Of a DNA stretch of 61,288 bases, positions 8,351-17,626 are shown in pieces. The stretch comes from Heliobacterium mobile (GTDB taxonomy: Bacteria; Bacillota; Desulfitobacteriia; Heliobacteriales; Heliobacteriaceae). Each line of letters opens with the position of its first letter. Positions within the stretch are counted from its first letter, which is position 1. The stretch lies in contig NZ_WNKU01000023.1 in assembly GCF_009720735.1 (NCBI RefSeq), positions 1-61,288 of the forward strand, written 5' to 3'. The notes beneath the pieces are model-generated. The model had not been told where the DNA came from and ran no database searches. It saw nothing but the letters and a program-made list of their open reading frames with translations. The translations under genes and the position numbers were made by a program.

Positions 8351-9376
8351 ATGACGAAATGGGAGAGGGTAAGAGCTGCCTTACAGGGTCGGGACGTCGA
8401 TCGTCCGCCAGTGTCTTTATGGATGAATTATCCCCTCGTCGACCAAGATCCGGTTCAACTGGCCAAGGCCCACGTTAACTTTCAAGAAAAATATGATTTG
8501 GATTTTATCAAATTGACCCCCTTTGACCTGTACTGCGTCGAGGACTGGGGATGCCAGATCAAGTACTTTTGCACAAAGACACAATCTCCGGTCATATTCC
8601 GGCATGCAATTGAACACATTTCCGACTGGCGGCGGCCGAAGGTGTTACTGCCGACGATTGGAACGTTGGGGAAACAACTGATTTTTACTCGCCACGTCAA
8701 AGAGTTGGTAAAACCGGATGTCCCCTTTGTCCAGACCGTTTACAGCCCTTTGACGATCGCCAGAAAATTGGCTGGAGATCGAGTTGTCGAGGATTTACGG
8801 GAAGACCCGAAAATTCTGCACAAAGCACTGGAAGTGATCACGGAAACTACGAGCGAATTTGTCAAGGCGAATCTCGCGGCGGGAGCTTCTGGAATCTTTT
8901 TTGCCACGGCATGCGCCAACGACGGTTTTTTGACACCGGATGAATATGAAGAATTTTGCCGTCCCTACGATCTGGATGTGCTGCGAGCGGCCAGTGAGGG
9001 ATGGTTCAACATACTTCACATCCACGGCAGCCGGATCATGTTTGACGAACTGCTCGATTATCCGGTACACGCTTTAAATTGGCACGATTCTCATGAGTAC
9101 CCGCCCTTGAAACAGGCCCGGGAGATGACCGATAAATGCATCATTGGCGGTTTGGATGAGGCAGGTCCGATCTCTTACGGGAATCCCTACCAAGTCATTC
9201 AAGAGGTAGCATCCTTTTTACGTGAAACCGATCTGCGCGGAGTGATGGTCGGGCCGGGATGTGTCACCGTTCCCAATCCTCCGGAAAACAATATCACGAC
9301 AGTTCGGCTGGTCGTTGAGCGTTATGCCGACAAAGCGAATTGGAAGTACCTATCGCAGGATTCGGCTTGCTTGTGA
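8351..9376 (+). CDS. Uroporphyrinogen decarboxylase (URO-D) family protein
   Basis: A 341-residue TIM-barrel protein of the URO-D superfamily. Recognisable elements are the N-terminal MTKWERVRAALQGRDVDRPP, the barrel segment AGASGIFFATACANDG, HIHGSR and GGLDEAGP, and the C-terminal GPGCVTVPNPPENN. True HemE enzymes and corrinoid or thiol methyltransferases both belong here. The sequence diverges from HemE (no obvious R-x-AGRYLPEY-type start), so I do not call it haem biosynthetic. A strong AAAGGAGGG precedes the ATG. It is transcribed alone behind a candidate attenuator and ends in a terminator. The substrate is unknown. Confidence 0.85.
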   Translation: MTKWERVRAALQGRDVDRPPVSLWMNYPLVDQDPVQLAKAHVNFQEKYDLDFIKLTPFDLYCVEDWGCQIKYFCTKTQSPVIFRHAIEHISDWRRPKVLLPTIGTLGKQLIFTRHVKELVKPDVPFVQTVYSPLTIARKLAGDRVVEDLREDPKILHKALEVITETTSEFVKANLAAGASGIFFATACANDGFLTPDEYEEFCRPYDLDVLRAASEGWFNILHIHGSRIMFDELLDYPVHALNWHDSHEYPPLKQAREMTDKCIIGGLDEAGPISYGNPYQVIQEVASFLRETDLRGVMVGPGCVTVPNPPENNITTVRLVVERYADKANWKYLSQDSACL

Positions 9377-9378
9377 TT

Positions 9379-9408
9379 CAGTGGCATCGAGGGTAGCCGC
9401 TGAGTTTT
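9379..9408 (+). terminator. Terminator after the UroD-family gene
   Basis: CAGTGGC (9379-9385) pairs with GCCGCTG (9396-9402), followed by AGTTTTT. Confidence 0.7.
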
Positions 9409-9466
9409 TGCTCGATGGGGACAGGTTGCCAGGGGAAAAACAATGTCGAATGAGAACGATTTTCTC

Positions 9467-9495
9467 TTGAGAAAAGTTATCATTGGTGCTATAAT
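9467..9495 (+). promoter_or_regulatory. Strong sigma-70-type promoter of the 39-residue ORF
   Basis: TTGAGA (9467-9472), a 17-base spacer, then a perfect TATAAT (9490-9495), 42 bases before the small ORF. Confidence 0.75.
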
Positions 9496-9536
9496 AACAA
9501 CGTACCCAAGATAATGAAAAACAAGGAGTGCTCGAT

Positions 9537-9656
9537 ATGTTTCAACAATTCTTCTCCGACGAAGTAGCAGAAGCCAAAATTAAGAATGCCCTCCGGCGTT
9601 TTAACCGCTTCCTAGAAGAACAGAATTACCCCGTAGTCAAAGTAAATATGGACTGA
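9537..9656 (+). CDS. Small protein of 39 residues, unknown function
   Basis: Reads MFQQFFSDEVAEAKIKNALR then RFNRFLEEQNYPVVKVNMD. It has its own near-consensus promoter, AAGGAG 10 bases before the ATG, and a strong terminator 43 bases after the stop, so it is a complete independent transcription unit. It is predicted to be an amphipathic helix with a short C-terminal strand, with no signal peptide or membrane segment. No family was recognised. The signals around it make a real gene likely despite the length. Confidence 0.7.
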   Translation: MFQQFFSDEVAEAKIKNALRRFNRFLEEQNYPVVKVNMD

Positions 9657-9698
9657 GTCTTCACGGTCAACCATAAACATATAGGCTAGAACAAAAGA

Positions 9699-9748
9699 GA
9701 CAAGGATTCTCTACCATAGTGGTATAGAATCCTTGTCTTTTCTTTTTT
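9699..9748 (+). terminator. Strong terminator after the 39-residue ORF
   Basis: GACAAGGATTCT pairs perfectly with AGAATCCTTGTC, with an inner TACCA/TGGTA stem and a TTTTCTTTTTT tract. Confidence 0.9.
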
Positions 9749-9936
9749 GCCAAAAGATAGACAATAGTTTACAAAATTTTTTTCGTTACAAGTAAAATAT
9801 TGCGACTAAATTGACGAGTTGTCTCATAAGAATAATATGGAAAAATTTTCTTCTTGCGTTTGTTATGGTGGGGGGTGATGGTATCAAGAACCGTTGTCAT
9901 CGGACCGACGACAGAGAGAAAGAGGCCCAGCCGAAG

Positions 9937-11409
9937 ATGAGACGTCGGGATTTTTTACAAATGGCCGCAACTTTTGTCGGCGCGGCAATGGGCGGGAGTT
10001 ACTTTGCGAAGGAGTATCTCGTTCCCTTAATGGAGAACGACCTGCCAGTGCCAGCGTTACCGACAGGACTCGTCCCGCAACCGGTCATGTTCCCTGCCAA
10101 GACACAGGATGTGAGTTGGAACCTTTTAATACATAATGGAAAAATTGTCGACGGGTTAGGGGTACCCGCTTATGAGGGCGCTATCGCCATCAAGGGAGAT
10201 CGGATTGAAGCGGTCGTGAAGGCAGAAGCAGAAACCCGTCTGGAGAAGGGTCTTTACATCAATGGAAACCAGCGCTATCGACTACCGGAACAATGTCAGA
10301 TTATTGACGCCGCCGGTGGCTGTATCACACCCGGTTTTGTCGACATACATACCCATAACGAAGACTATCTAAAAGCCAATCCGATCGCCGGGGTACGTCT
10401 TTTTCAGGGGATCACCTCCCAAATTGGCGGCAACTGTGGCGACTCTGTCGACAATATCAAGGATTTTCGAAATCAACTGGGGTCGCTAGGGGTCAACTAT
10501 GGACAGTTAGTCGGGTACTTAAACCTTCGCCGGCAGGTACTAGGCGGGGACGTAGACCGTAAAGCGTCGCCGAAAGAGATCGATCAGATGCGGAATTTGC
10601 TCCTTCGGGGGCTTGGCGAAGGTGCCACCGGGATGTCAGTGGCCCTTGAATATACGCCCCAGTACTCCATGACCAAAGAGGAGTTAAAGCAGTACGCTCA
10701 AGCCTTGAAGAGCAAAAAGGCTCTTTTGGCCGTGCATCTGCGCAGTGAGTCACAGTACCTGCTGGAAGCCGTGGACGAGATTCTTGAGGTTGCACGGGCG
10801 ACCGGTGTATCTGTTCAAATCTCCCACGTGAAAGCCCTGCTGTCGGAGAACTGGTCTAAATTCCCCAAGATATTGGATAAAATACGGCAAGCGGCTGAAT
10901 CAGGGCTGGATGTTTGGGGAGATATGTATGTCTACGACTATCCCTCCTGGGATTTTGGCAGCACTCAGGTCTTTATCTCCGAGGACAACATCGCCCTCGG
11001 ATTGGCTCACCCGCGCATCTTCATTGCCAGTGACGCCGGCCTCTATGAAAACGGGGGAGCCGGACACCCCCGAGCTTATGGGAACTATCCACGAGTGATC
11101 TCGCGCTATGTTCGGCAAAACGGGGTACTCACACTGGAGAAAGCGATAGCCAAAATGACCAGCATGCCTGCAACTCGACTCGGATTGAGAGACCGAGGGC
11201 GGCTTACGGCAGGGGCGAAAGCCGATGTGATCGTCTTTGACTACGAGCGTTTCCGGGATCTCGCTCGAAAGGAACACCCGGACCTGTTACCAGAGGGGAT
11301 GAAGCACGTCTTCGTCAATGGAGTGCAGGTGATCGACGGAGGGAAGCTGACAGGCAAGAGGCCTGGCGAGTGGTTGAAGGGAGAAGGGATCGAACATGCG
11401 CTACTGTGA
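9937..11409 (+). CDS. Exported N-acyl-D-amino-acid deacylase-like amidohydrolase (Tat signal)
   Basis: About 490 residues. The N-terminus MRRRDFLQMAATFVGAAMGG is a Tat-type signal with an RRxFL motif, so the enzyme is probably exported folded. The mature part begins with LLIHNGKIVDGLGVPAYEG and has the metal-binding GFVDIHTHNE, ISHVK and ASDAG segments of the D-aminoacylase branch of amidohydrolases. The region between GDMYVYDYPSW and the SDAG motif is only about 40 residues, shorter than I remember for D-aminoacylases, where a lid is inserted. A 19-codon ORF (9878-9940) preceded by GGGGGGT overlaps the start codon as ATGA and could couple translation. The frame is open upstream to 9811. The next gene overlaps by 14 bases. 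Confidence 0.8.
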   Translation: MRRRDFLQMAATFVGAAMGGSYFAKEYLVPLMENDLPVPALPTGLVPQPVMFPAKTQDVSWNLLIHNGKIVDGLGVPAYEGAIAIKGDRIEAVVKAEAETRLEKGLYINGNQRYRLPEQCQIIDAAGGCITPGFVDIHTHNEDYLKANPIAGVRLFQGITSQIGGNCGDSVDNIKDFRNQLGSLGVNYGQLVGYLNLRRQVLGGDVDRKASPKEIDQMRNLLLRGLGEGATGMSVALEYTPQYSMTKEELKQYAQALKSKKALLAVHLRSESQYLLEAVDEILEVARATGVSVQISHVKALLSENWSKFPKILDKIRQAAESGLDVWGDMYVYDYPSWDFGSTQVFISEDNIALGLAHPRIFIASDAGLYENGGAGHPRAYGNYPRVISRYVRQNGVLTLEKAIAKMTSMPATRLGLRDRGRLTAGAKADVIVFDYERFRDLARKEHPDLLPEGMKHVFVNGVQVIDGGKLTGKRPGEWLKGEGIEHALL

Positions 11410-12892
11410 ACGCTGCGGATGGAAGCCAACGGAAGGCTGGGAGATCATCTGTGGAAAGTGCGGGGCACGCCTGATTGAGGGGGAGCCTTCGGAAGATACA
11501 CAAAAAGAAAAATCCCTAAACGAGGACACCCCAAAAAGTGAATCGAATAACTCTGACGATCCAAAAAAGGGACCATCAATAACGGGTGAAACAGCAGAAT
11601 CGGCAAAGGCGGATACGGTGACGAACAAGTCAGAGGCGATCAAACAGGATACAGCAAAACCGGATATGGGAAAGGCAGAGTCTTCTTCCTCGAAGGGGAG
11701 TTCCGCCAAAACGGAACAATCAGCAACCGTGGACGAACCGATTATTCTGAAAAGCAACGAAAAAGCTCCAGCAAAGGGCTCCAAAGTATCGTCACCGGAA
11801 AAGAAGAAGGGCGGGAAGTGGAAGATCGTTACGGCTGTCATCATCGCCGGAGCTCTCTTTGGCGGTGGCGGGGCGTACTGGTGGATCAACTACAGCAAAC
11901 AAGTCTTAGCCGAAACGGATTATCTCCGGCAGATGCAGCAGGTCCTCGCTGATATCGACGGTGTCAACGGCGGTCTCATCCAGAGCCTGAACGATGTGCC
12001 TTTGAAAAATGATGGGAAGCTGAATGAAGACCAAATCAGCCAATTGGAAAAGAAGCTCGATGAAGCGAAAGACAAACATAGTTCACTACAGGCACCACAG
12101 AAATATGCGGGAGAGCAAGAAACGATCAACGAGGTGATCGCCCTCGAAAAAAACCTGATCAGTCAAGTGGAGGAAGCCTGGAAGACCTTGTTCAAGGCGA
12201 AAAACACCTATCAGGAACTCCAGCAAAAGGTGGAAGTGCTCAGGGGAATCAGCGATGTGGACATCCATAACAATTTGAATCAGATCGGCAGTCGGATCAG
12301 TGGAGTTTTAGATGTGCAGCGGCCGCCGGTGACCTTGAAATCAATTGCGCAACAGGTGGCGGAAGGAGCGAAAAATGGCGAAGGTAAGGCACCAGATCCG
12401 GTGTCGCCGGAAGCAAAACCAGCCGAATCGTCCGGTAATGGGGGAAATGCGGCTGCGAACAACGGCGGAAACACCGTCGTGCCTGATGCAAAGACATTTT
12501 TCGCATCGATGGATTCGATCGTGGTGCAGTATGATACCGCTAAGGTAAATCTGTCAAAGTCGTTCAACGAATTTAACTATGGTAAACTCGACTGGACCGG
12601 TCTCTCGAACGCAGTTGCAGAGGGGAAAAGAGTGCGCCTAGCTCTGCAAGCACAAATCGAAGCACTTCCGGCGCCTCAAGAGTACCAACCCCTAAAATAT
12701 GAGCTTCTCGGAGCCCTGAACCAAGCCATCCAGTATTGCGATGCGGTACAGGAAGCAGCCAACTTGGCTTTAAAGGGCAGCGACAATGAATCCCGGGCGA
12801 AAATGACGGAAGCGCAACAGTTGAATGGTTGTATTCAAAAGTTTTATAACCAGTTTCTAAAGGACTATAACGCCAAGAAGGTCGGAGGCTAA
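11396..12892 (+). CDS. Zinc-ribbon, single-pass membrane protein with helical extracellular region
   Basis: A 498-residue protein of unknown function. It begins with a zinc ribbon (CERC ... CGKC, residues 4-23), followed by about 110 residues of low-complexity Ser/Lys/Glu/Asp linker, one transmembrane helix (KIVTAVIIAGALFGGGGAYW, about residues 141-160) and a long outside part. The outside part contains two helical segments separated by a Pro/Gly/Asn-rich linker (residues 320-365). The arrangement resembles zinc-ribbon membrane proteins common in Firmicutes. Its start overlaps the end of the amidohydrolase gene by 14 bases, so the two are probably translationally coupled. Confidence 0.75.
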   Translation: MRYCERCGWKPTEGWEIICGKCGARLIEGEPSEDTQKEKSLNEDTPKSESNNSDDPKKGPSITGETAESAKADTVTNKSEAIKQDTAKPDMGKAESSSSKGSSAKTEQSATVDEPIILKSNEKAPAKGSKVSSPEKKKGGKWKIVTAVIIAGALFGGGGAYWWINYSKQVLAETDYLRQMQQVLADIDGVNGGLIQSLNDVPLKNDGKLNEDQISQLEKKLDEAKDKHSSLQAPQKYAGEQETINEVIALEKNLISQVEEAWKTLFKAKNTYQELQQKVEVLRGISDVDIHNNLNQIGSRISGVLDVQRPPVTLKSIAQQVAEGAKNGEGKAPDPVSPEAKPAESSGNGGNAAANNGGNTVVPDAKTFFASMDSIVVQYDTAKVNLSKSFNEFNYGKLDWTGLSNAVAEGKRVRLALQAQIEALPAPQEYQPLKYELLGALNQAIQYCDAVQEAANLALKGSDNESRAKMTEAQQLNGCIQKFYNQFLKDYNAKKVGG

Positions 12893-13013
12893 GAGCGAAC
12901 CTACGAAAGATAACGAAGTCATCGAGTGCATAGAAGGCATTGAAGTCATATAGCACGGCATCTTAATAACATCAGAAAAGTCCGATAACATATGAAATCC
13001 AAAATTACAACAA

Positions 13014-13064
13014 AAAAGAAGAGGAGAGGCCAACGAAAAATGTCATGGCCCATCCTCTTCTTTT
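13014..13064. terminator. Bidirectional terminator between convergent genes
   Basis: AAAAGAAGAGGA pairs with TCCTCTTCTTTT, with an inner GGCC/GGCC pair. T-tracts lie on both sides, serving the zinc-ribbon gene and the leftward glutamate synthase gene. Confidence 0.85.
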
Positions 13065-13127
13065 GCTTTTTTCGGTTATTGTTGCGCTGACATAAGTGGA
13101 TTTCAACTTTGGAGTATCAAAGAAGCG

Positions 13128-14507
13128 TCAGCCTTCCCCACATTCTTCTAAGAGCTTTTTCGCTTCCACATACATGGCGATCCCGGAAGCTACCTTTTTT
13201 GCTTCCCGCATCGCCAGAACTACTGTGGCCGGTTCGTGGACCACATCGCCGCCGGCAAAGGCGCCGCGCCGTGTTGTCATACCATAGGGCCGCTCCCGGG
13301 TGATTACGTAGCCGTTCCGGTCCACTTCGATGCCGCCAGTGGAAGTGATGATCCGTGCCGCTGGTCGCTGGCCGATGGCGAGAACGATCTTATCGGCTGG
13401 AAGGGTTTCTCTCTGGCCCGTACTGACGAGGTGTCCCTCAGAATCAAAGGTCGTATGTTCTACCTCGATGGCTGACAGGATCTCCTCGCCGATAAACTGA
13501 ACCGGTGACGACATCCAGAGAAAAGAAACCCCTTCGGCTTTGGCGTCTTCGTATTCGCTGCGCAGAGCCGTGATCTCAGACTCGCCGCGACGGTAGACTA
13601 CGGTCACTTTGGAAGCCCCGAGGCGAAGGGCGGTGCGGGCCGCGTCCATGGCCACGTTGCCTGCGCCGATGACAAAGACTTTATCGCCGATGGAGATGGG
13701 AATTTCCCGGTGGCTCACTTTCCCGGCGTTTGCGAGAGAGACCACACGCAGAAAGTAGGCCGCTTGGATGACGCCAGGCAATTCGTTGCCGGGGATGTCC
13801 ATGCGTTTTGGCAGGGCTGTTCCAGTGCCGAGAAAAACTGCATCATACCCTTCCGCAAAAAGCTGATCCACCGTAATCTCTTGACCGATAACCACTTTGT
13901 TGCGGAAAGTGACGCCCAGGTTTTCAATTCTGGCAATCTCCCTCCGAACGACTTCCTTATTTAAGCGAAAGTCGGGGATACCATACATCAGTACGCCGCC
14001 CGGTTCTTCCTGGGCTTCAAAGACAGTGACGTCAAAACATTGCTTCGCTAAATCACCGGCCACCGTCAGTCCTGCAGGGCCGGAGCCGATCACCGCCACT
14101 TTGCCTTTATTCAGAACGGGACAGGCTGTAGGCTCTGTAATATCCATCTCGGCGTCAAAATCGGCGATGAACCGTTCCAGTTTGCCGATCTTGATCCCTT
14201 GGCCTTTTTTGTTGAGAACACAGTAGCTTTCACACTGTTTTTCATGAGCGCAGACCCGACCGCAAACAGCGGGCAGGTTGCTCCGCTGGGCAATGATTGC
14301 GCTGGCTTCGCCGATATTGCCTTTGGCTAATGCTTCGATGAACTGGGGGATTTCATTCTCTATAGGACAGCCGCTGCGGCAGGCAGGTTTCGGACAGCGC
14401 AGGCAGCGCTTGGCTTCGGCGACGGCTTGTCGCGGCGTGTACCCTTTGTCAATTTCTTCGAAAGAGAGTTCAACGGTGTCAAAATCGCTTCCTTTATCGA
14501 TAATCAC
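13128..14507 (-). CDS. NADPH-dependent glutamate synthase small-subunit family protein
   Basis: A 459-residue flavoprotein. An N-terminal ferredoxin-like region with cysteines in CLRCPKPACRSGC and CGRVCAHEKQCESYC binds two Fe-S clusters. It is followed by an FAD-binding GxGxxG motif (VIGSGPAGLTVAGDLA), an NADPH-binding motif (VFVIGAGNVAMDAARTALR) and a C-terminal FAD segment (GAFAGGDVVHEPATVV). It matches the homotetrameric (stand-alone) GltD-like form found in Clostridia, which passes electrons from NADPH to a glutamate synthase or to ferredoxin-like partners. No large subunit is adjacent. Start ATG 14507 follows GGGGGATTCC on the minus strand. Confidence 0.9.
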   Translation of the reverse strand: MIIDKGSDFDTVELSFEEIDKGYTPRQAVAEAKRCLRCPKPACRSGCPIENEIPQFIEALAKGNIGEASAIIAQRSNLPAVCGRVCAHEKQCESYCVLNKKGQGIKIGKLERFIADFDAEMDITEPTACPVLNKGKVAVIGSGPAGLTVAGDLAKQCFDVTVFEAQEEPGGVLMYGIPDFRLNKEVVRREIARIENLGVTFRNKVVIGQEITVDQLFAEGYDAVFLGTGTALPKRMDIPGNELPGVIQAAYFLRVVSLANAGKVSHREIPISIGDKVFVIGAGNVAMDAARTALRLGASKVTVVYRRGESEITALRSEYEDAKAEGVSFLWMSSPVQFIGEEILSAIEVEHTTFDSEGHLVSTGQRETLPADKIVLAIGQRPAARIITSTGGIEVDRNGYVITRERPYGMTTRRGAFAGGDVVHEPATVVLAMREAKKVASGIAMYVEAKKLLEECGEG

Positions 14508-14598
14508 TGGAATCCCCCCGCTTTATTAGAGTTAGAATATTTGGACGTATACTAATTCCCTAACTTCTGAGGGATTCCTGCATGGGTAAAGAGCAAAG

Positions 14599-14639
14599 AA
14601 AGCTCCCTGGGACGTTGATGTCGTTCCGGGGAGCCTTTT
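14599..14639 (-). terminator. Terminator of the CshA-like helicase gene
   Basis: On the minus strand AAGGCTCCC pairs with GGGAGCTTT around an inner stem and is followed by CTTTGC. It lies just past the helicase stop codon. Confidence 0.6.
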
Positions 14640-14642
14640 GCT

Positions 14643-16094
14643 TTAATGAAGTGTTTGTTGGGGTAAGTTGCGAGGGGGCGGGTTGAATTTTCCCCGGTTG
14701 TTTTTGCCGCCGGCATAGACTCGCCCGCGGTTGCCAGCGCCTTTTTGCGTTTTCTTTTGAAAAGGCTTACGAACTCTCAGGGGTGATTCCGGGGTAAGTT
14801 GAATGGTAAGAGGGTTCGTTTCTTTGGTCAATAATTTCAAGGCAGCCGCCAATAGAGAGACCGAATCTTCTTCGTTCAGCAACTCTTCCGCTCGGGTTTT
14901 ATAGGGGTCTATACGCCCTTCTTGGACGACTCGCAGCAGTTTGTCCATAGCCAAGCGCTGTTGGCCTTCCCGGGCTTCGGTGACGGTAGGGATCGACATG
15001 CGAAGCATCTTTCGCCGGGTCGACCGCTCGATGGTCCGCAGATGATCGATCTCGCGGGGGGTGATGAAGGTGACAGCTACACCGGTCTGGCCGGCCCGGC
15101 CCGTTCGTCCGATGCGGTGCACGTACCCCTCCGGGTCTTGGGGGATATCGAAGTTGTACACGTGGGTGACGCCGCTGATATCCAAGCCGCGAGCGGCTAC
15201 ATCGGTGGCGACGAGGATTTCCACAGTGCCTTCCCGAAACTGGCGGATGACACTGTCCCGCTTGCCTTGGGTCAGATCGCCGTGAATGCCTTCGGCCGAG
15301 TAGCCCCGTTTTTTCAAGGCCTCTGACAATTCGTCGACCCGCCGCTTGGTACGGCCGAAGACGATAGAACGTTCCGGCGATTGAATGTCTAAAAGGCGGG
15401 AGAGTACGTCAAACTTCTGGCGTTCCTGCATCTCGACGTACTGCTGCTCCACGAGAGGAATGGTAACTTCCTTGGCTTGGATTTTAATCAACTCAGGATC
15501 TTTCATGAACCGTTGGGCCAATGTTTGGATTGGTCTGGGCATCGTGGCGGAGAACAGGAGTGTCTGCCGGGTATCCGGCGTTTCTTGCAGAATCGTTTCG
15601 ATGTCTTCTAAAAAGCCCATGTTTAACATTTCATCGGCTTCGTCGAGGACAATGATGTTGATTTGCCCGAGAAGGATCGTTTTTCTACGCATGTGATCCA
15701 TCAGCCGACCTGGCGTCGCCACGACGATCTGGGGATGCTTTTTCAAGGCCCGAATCTGCCGGACGATATCCTGCCCCCCGTAGATAGGGAGCGATTGGAC
15801 GCCGGCTTGATTCCCGATCCGGTTCAGTTCTTCAGCCACTTGAATAGCCAGTTCCCGGGTGGGCGTCAGGACGATCGCTTGCAGTTGCCCTTCTTTGTTC
15901 GTTGACTTTTCGATCAGGGGAATACCAAAGGCGGCTGTTTTTCCTGTGCCCGTCTGGGCCTGTCCGATCAGATCTTTTCCGGCCATAGCCGGAGCAATTG
16001 TTTGAGCCTGAATCGGTGTTGGCTCTTCAAAACCCATGGTATTGAGAGACTGCAGAATTTTATCAGAAACGCCTAATGCTTTGAATCTTTCCAA
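14643..16094 (-). CDS. DEAD-box RNA helicase, CshA-like
   Basis: A 483-residue RNA helicase with Q motif ([11 protein letters not shown]), Walker [43 protein letters not shown] and [10 protein letters not shown]. After the core there is a helical extension of about 60 residues and a short basic Gly/Arg/Asn-rich tail. This is the CshA pattern, typical of Firmicute degradosome or ribosome-assembly helicases. It is a second, much more ordinary DEAD-box protein than the one at 5.8 kb. The identity as CshA itself is likely, but not certain. Confidence 0.92.
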   Translation of the reverse strand: MERFKALGVSDKILQSLNTMGFEEPTPIQAQTIAPAMAGKDLIGQAQTGTGKTAAFGIPLIEKSTNKEGQLQAIVLTPTRELAIQVAEELNRIGNQAGVQSLPIYGGQDIVRQIRALKKHPQIVVATPGRLMDHMRRKTILLGQINIIVLDEADEMLNMGFLEDIETILQETPDTRQTLLFSATMPRPIQTLAQRFMKDPELIKIQAKEVTIPLVEQQYVEMQERQKFDVLSRLLDIQSPERSIVFGRTKRRVDELSEALKKRGYSAEGIHGDLTQGKRDSVIRQFREGTVEILVATDVAARGLDISGVTHVYNFDIPQDPEGYVHRIGRTGRAGQTGVAVTFITPREIDHLRTIERSTRRKMLRMSIPTVTEAREGQQRLAMDKLLRVVQEGRIDPYKTRAEELLNEEDSVSLLAAALKLLTKETNPLTIQLTPESPLRVRKPFQKKTQKGAGNRGRVYAGGKNNRGKFNPPPRNLPQQTLH

Positions 16095-16193
16095 CTTACC
16101 CCATCCTCCATTAACTATACTACCCTTAGGTTTGCCGGGGATGGAGCGGACTATAATTCGATTTTTATAGCGATAGGCCGGAACCCTGATTGA

Positions 16194-17018
16194 TTACAAT
16201 CGTACTACAGCCAGATTCACTTCTTTACCATCCTCCAGGGAGATCTCCTGCAGCAAAGAACGGGGCTCTTCTGAGCCATCGGGGGAAATTGTAAATTCAA
16301 TCTGGGCATCAAATCGCCGGGAACTGGGATGACGAAAATAAAGGACGGCCTCTCCACGGGAATCGCTTCGGGTTTCAAAGATGGGCAATAATAAGGTCCC
16401 CGGTCCATATCGGTGTTCCAGGGGGTTGCGAAAACGTACTCGCCTTTGATCTTTTGCGTACGAGACCACTTGGGCCTGCTCCGCATAACCGTTCTCCCGG
16501 GCTTTGATCAGAAAACGGTCTTCCGGGAGAATTCGACCGAGCACGTTCATAAGGGCAAACTCATTTTCGCTGTCTTTTCCCCCGAGCGGAACCAGCCTTG
16601 CCCGGGCACAGTTGACGGAAAGGATGGTCCCCTGAACAGAGACATTGGACAGCGCTATCCCCTTATGATCTTGAACCCGGGTGCGGACGACCGTCGAACC
16701 AGAGGGAAAGGGGTATGCCGGTGCTGGTATGAGTTTGACAATGATGACAGGATTTTTCGGATCCAGTTGACTCAATTCGACGGGGAATGAGCAACTCAAA
16801 TAAAAATCCGAACGGACGACGACATCGAAGGATTTCTCGGGGAGTTTCGTAAAGACAAAGGTTCCTCCGGGCTTACGAATGGGGCAAGCCGATATCCCTG
16901 CGATAGAAACATGGATATGGTCGTCGAGAGGAGACTCGGCGGTGAAATCATCAATGAATTGGATGACCAAGGAAACCGGGGAACCGAGGCGTAATATGAG
17001 TGGGTACACATGCCTCAC
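16194..17018 (-). CDS. CIS-associated beta-rich accessory protein
   Basis: A 274-residue protein with no catalytic motif. It alternates short beta strands and looks like two or three Ig/carboxypeptidase-regulatory-like sandwiches (for example GGTFVFTKLPEKSFDVVV, and the C-terminal DSRGEAVLYFRHPSSRRFDA). It is the last gene of the leftward operon after the DUF4255 cap protein (gap 58 bases). Similar regulatory-like domains are often encoded next to DUF4255 genes in CIS loci, and sometimes fused to them. A structural or sheath/cap decoration role is inference. The start is taken as ATG 17018, without a strong ribosome binding site. Confidence 0.6.
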   Translation of the reverse strand: MRHVYPLILRLGSPVSLVIQFIDDFTAESPLDDHIHVSIAGISACPIRKPGGTFVFTKLPEKSFDVVVRSDFYLSCSFPVELSQLDPKNPVIIVKLIPAPAYPFPSGSTVVRTRVQDHKGIALSNVSVQGTILSVNCARARLVPLGGKDSENEFALMNVLGRILPEDRFLIKARENGYAEQAQVVSYAKDQRRVRFRNPLEHRYGPGTLLLPIFETRSDSRGEAVLYFRHPSSRRFDAQIEFTISPDGSEEPRSLLQEISLEDGKEVNLAVVRL

Positions 17019-17076
17019 CCGTTTCTTCTAAAAATCAGGGGAAGGCCGAGGCCGATATGAGGGCATTAGGCAACCC

Positions 17077-17619
17077 CTATAAGACCATGTTCATGTTGAC
17101 GTTCATCGATTGCATCGTGTCAAGATAGACGGGGCCGACGGTGTAGCTGACGGAGGGTTTGAAAGTCACGTCGGCAAAACTCCACAGTTTTACGATCTCT
17201 TCAAAAGGCAGATTGTCCAATGTTACCCGGAGGGGCTCGCTGTTTTCAGCCAATGTACCTGTCAAAGCGGAGGACCGCAGGATCGGTTGGTTATGTAAGA
17301 CTTGCATGGCTCGACCGAGAATCGTCGCTTCGTCCACGGCCCGGTTATTCAAGTCGGCCGATGAAAATGCGGTCAGGAGAAAGCGCAGGTAAATCTTTAA
17401 TGGGGACAGAGAGGGTACATTCGATGGACCTGTCGATTCTCGATATTCCTTGATTTCGTACAAAAACAGGGTTAACCGAAAATCTCCTTTTTCATAAGGC
17501 GCACAAAAGCCGATCATATCGGGCTTAGGGATTGGTTCCGGCGTAAGGTTATCCCGTAAGAGTCGGAGGATGGTGTTTGCGGCATCGGCAAATACGGTAT
17601 AGCTTCCGATGGTGTTCAC
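17077..17619 (-). CDS. DUF4255 family CIS cap protein (Afp16/Pvc16-like)
   Basis: About 180 residues, homologous to the terminator/cap proteins of contractile injection systems that stop tube and sheath growth at the distal end. The N-terminal GSYTVFADAANTILRLLRDN and the middle FRLTLFLYEIKEY match the DUF4255 pattern I know, and the C-terminus PSVSYTVGPVYLD is also typical. The start is unclear. GTG 17619 is used here. GGAGGTG overlaps this GTG itself, while an ATG at 17655 would overlap the ATPase gene by 29 bases without a visible site. It lies 8 bases after the AAA+ gene stop, in the same operon. Confidence 0.85.
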   Translation of the reverse strand: MNTIGSYTVFADAANTILRLLRDNLTPEPIPKPDMIGFCAPYEKGDFRLTLFLYEIKEYRESTGPSNVPSLSPLKIYLRFLLTAFSSADLNNRAVDEATILGRAMQVLHNQPILRSSALTGTLAENSEPLRVTLDNLPFEEIVKLWSFADVTFKPSVSYTVGPVYLDTMQSMNVNMNMVL

Positions 17620-17626
17620 CTCCAAC

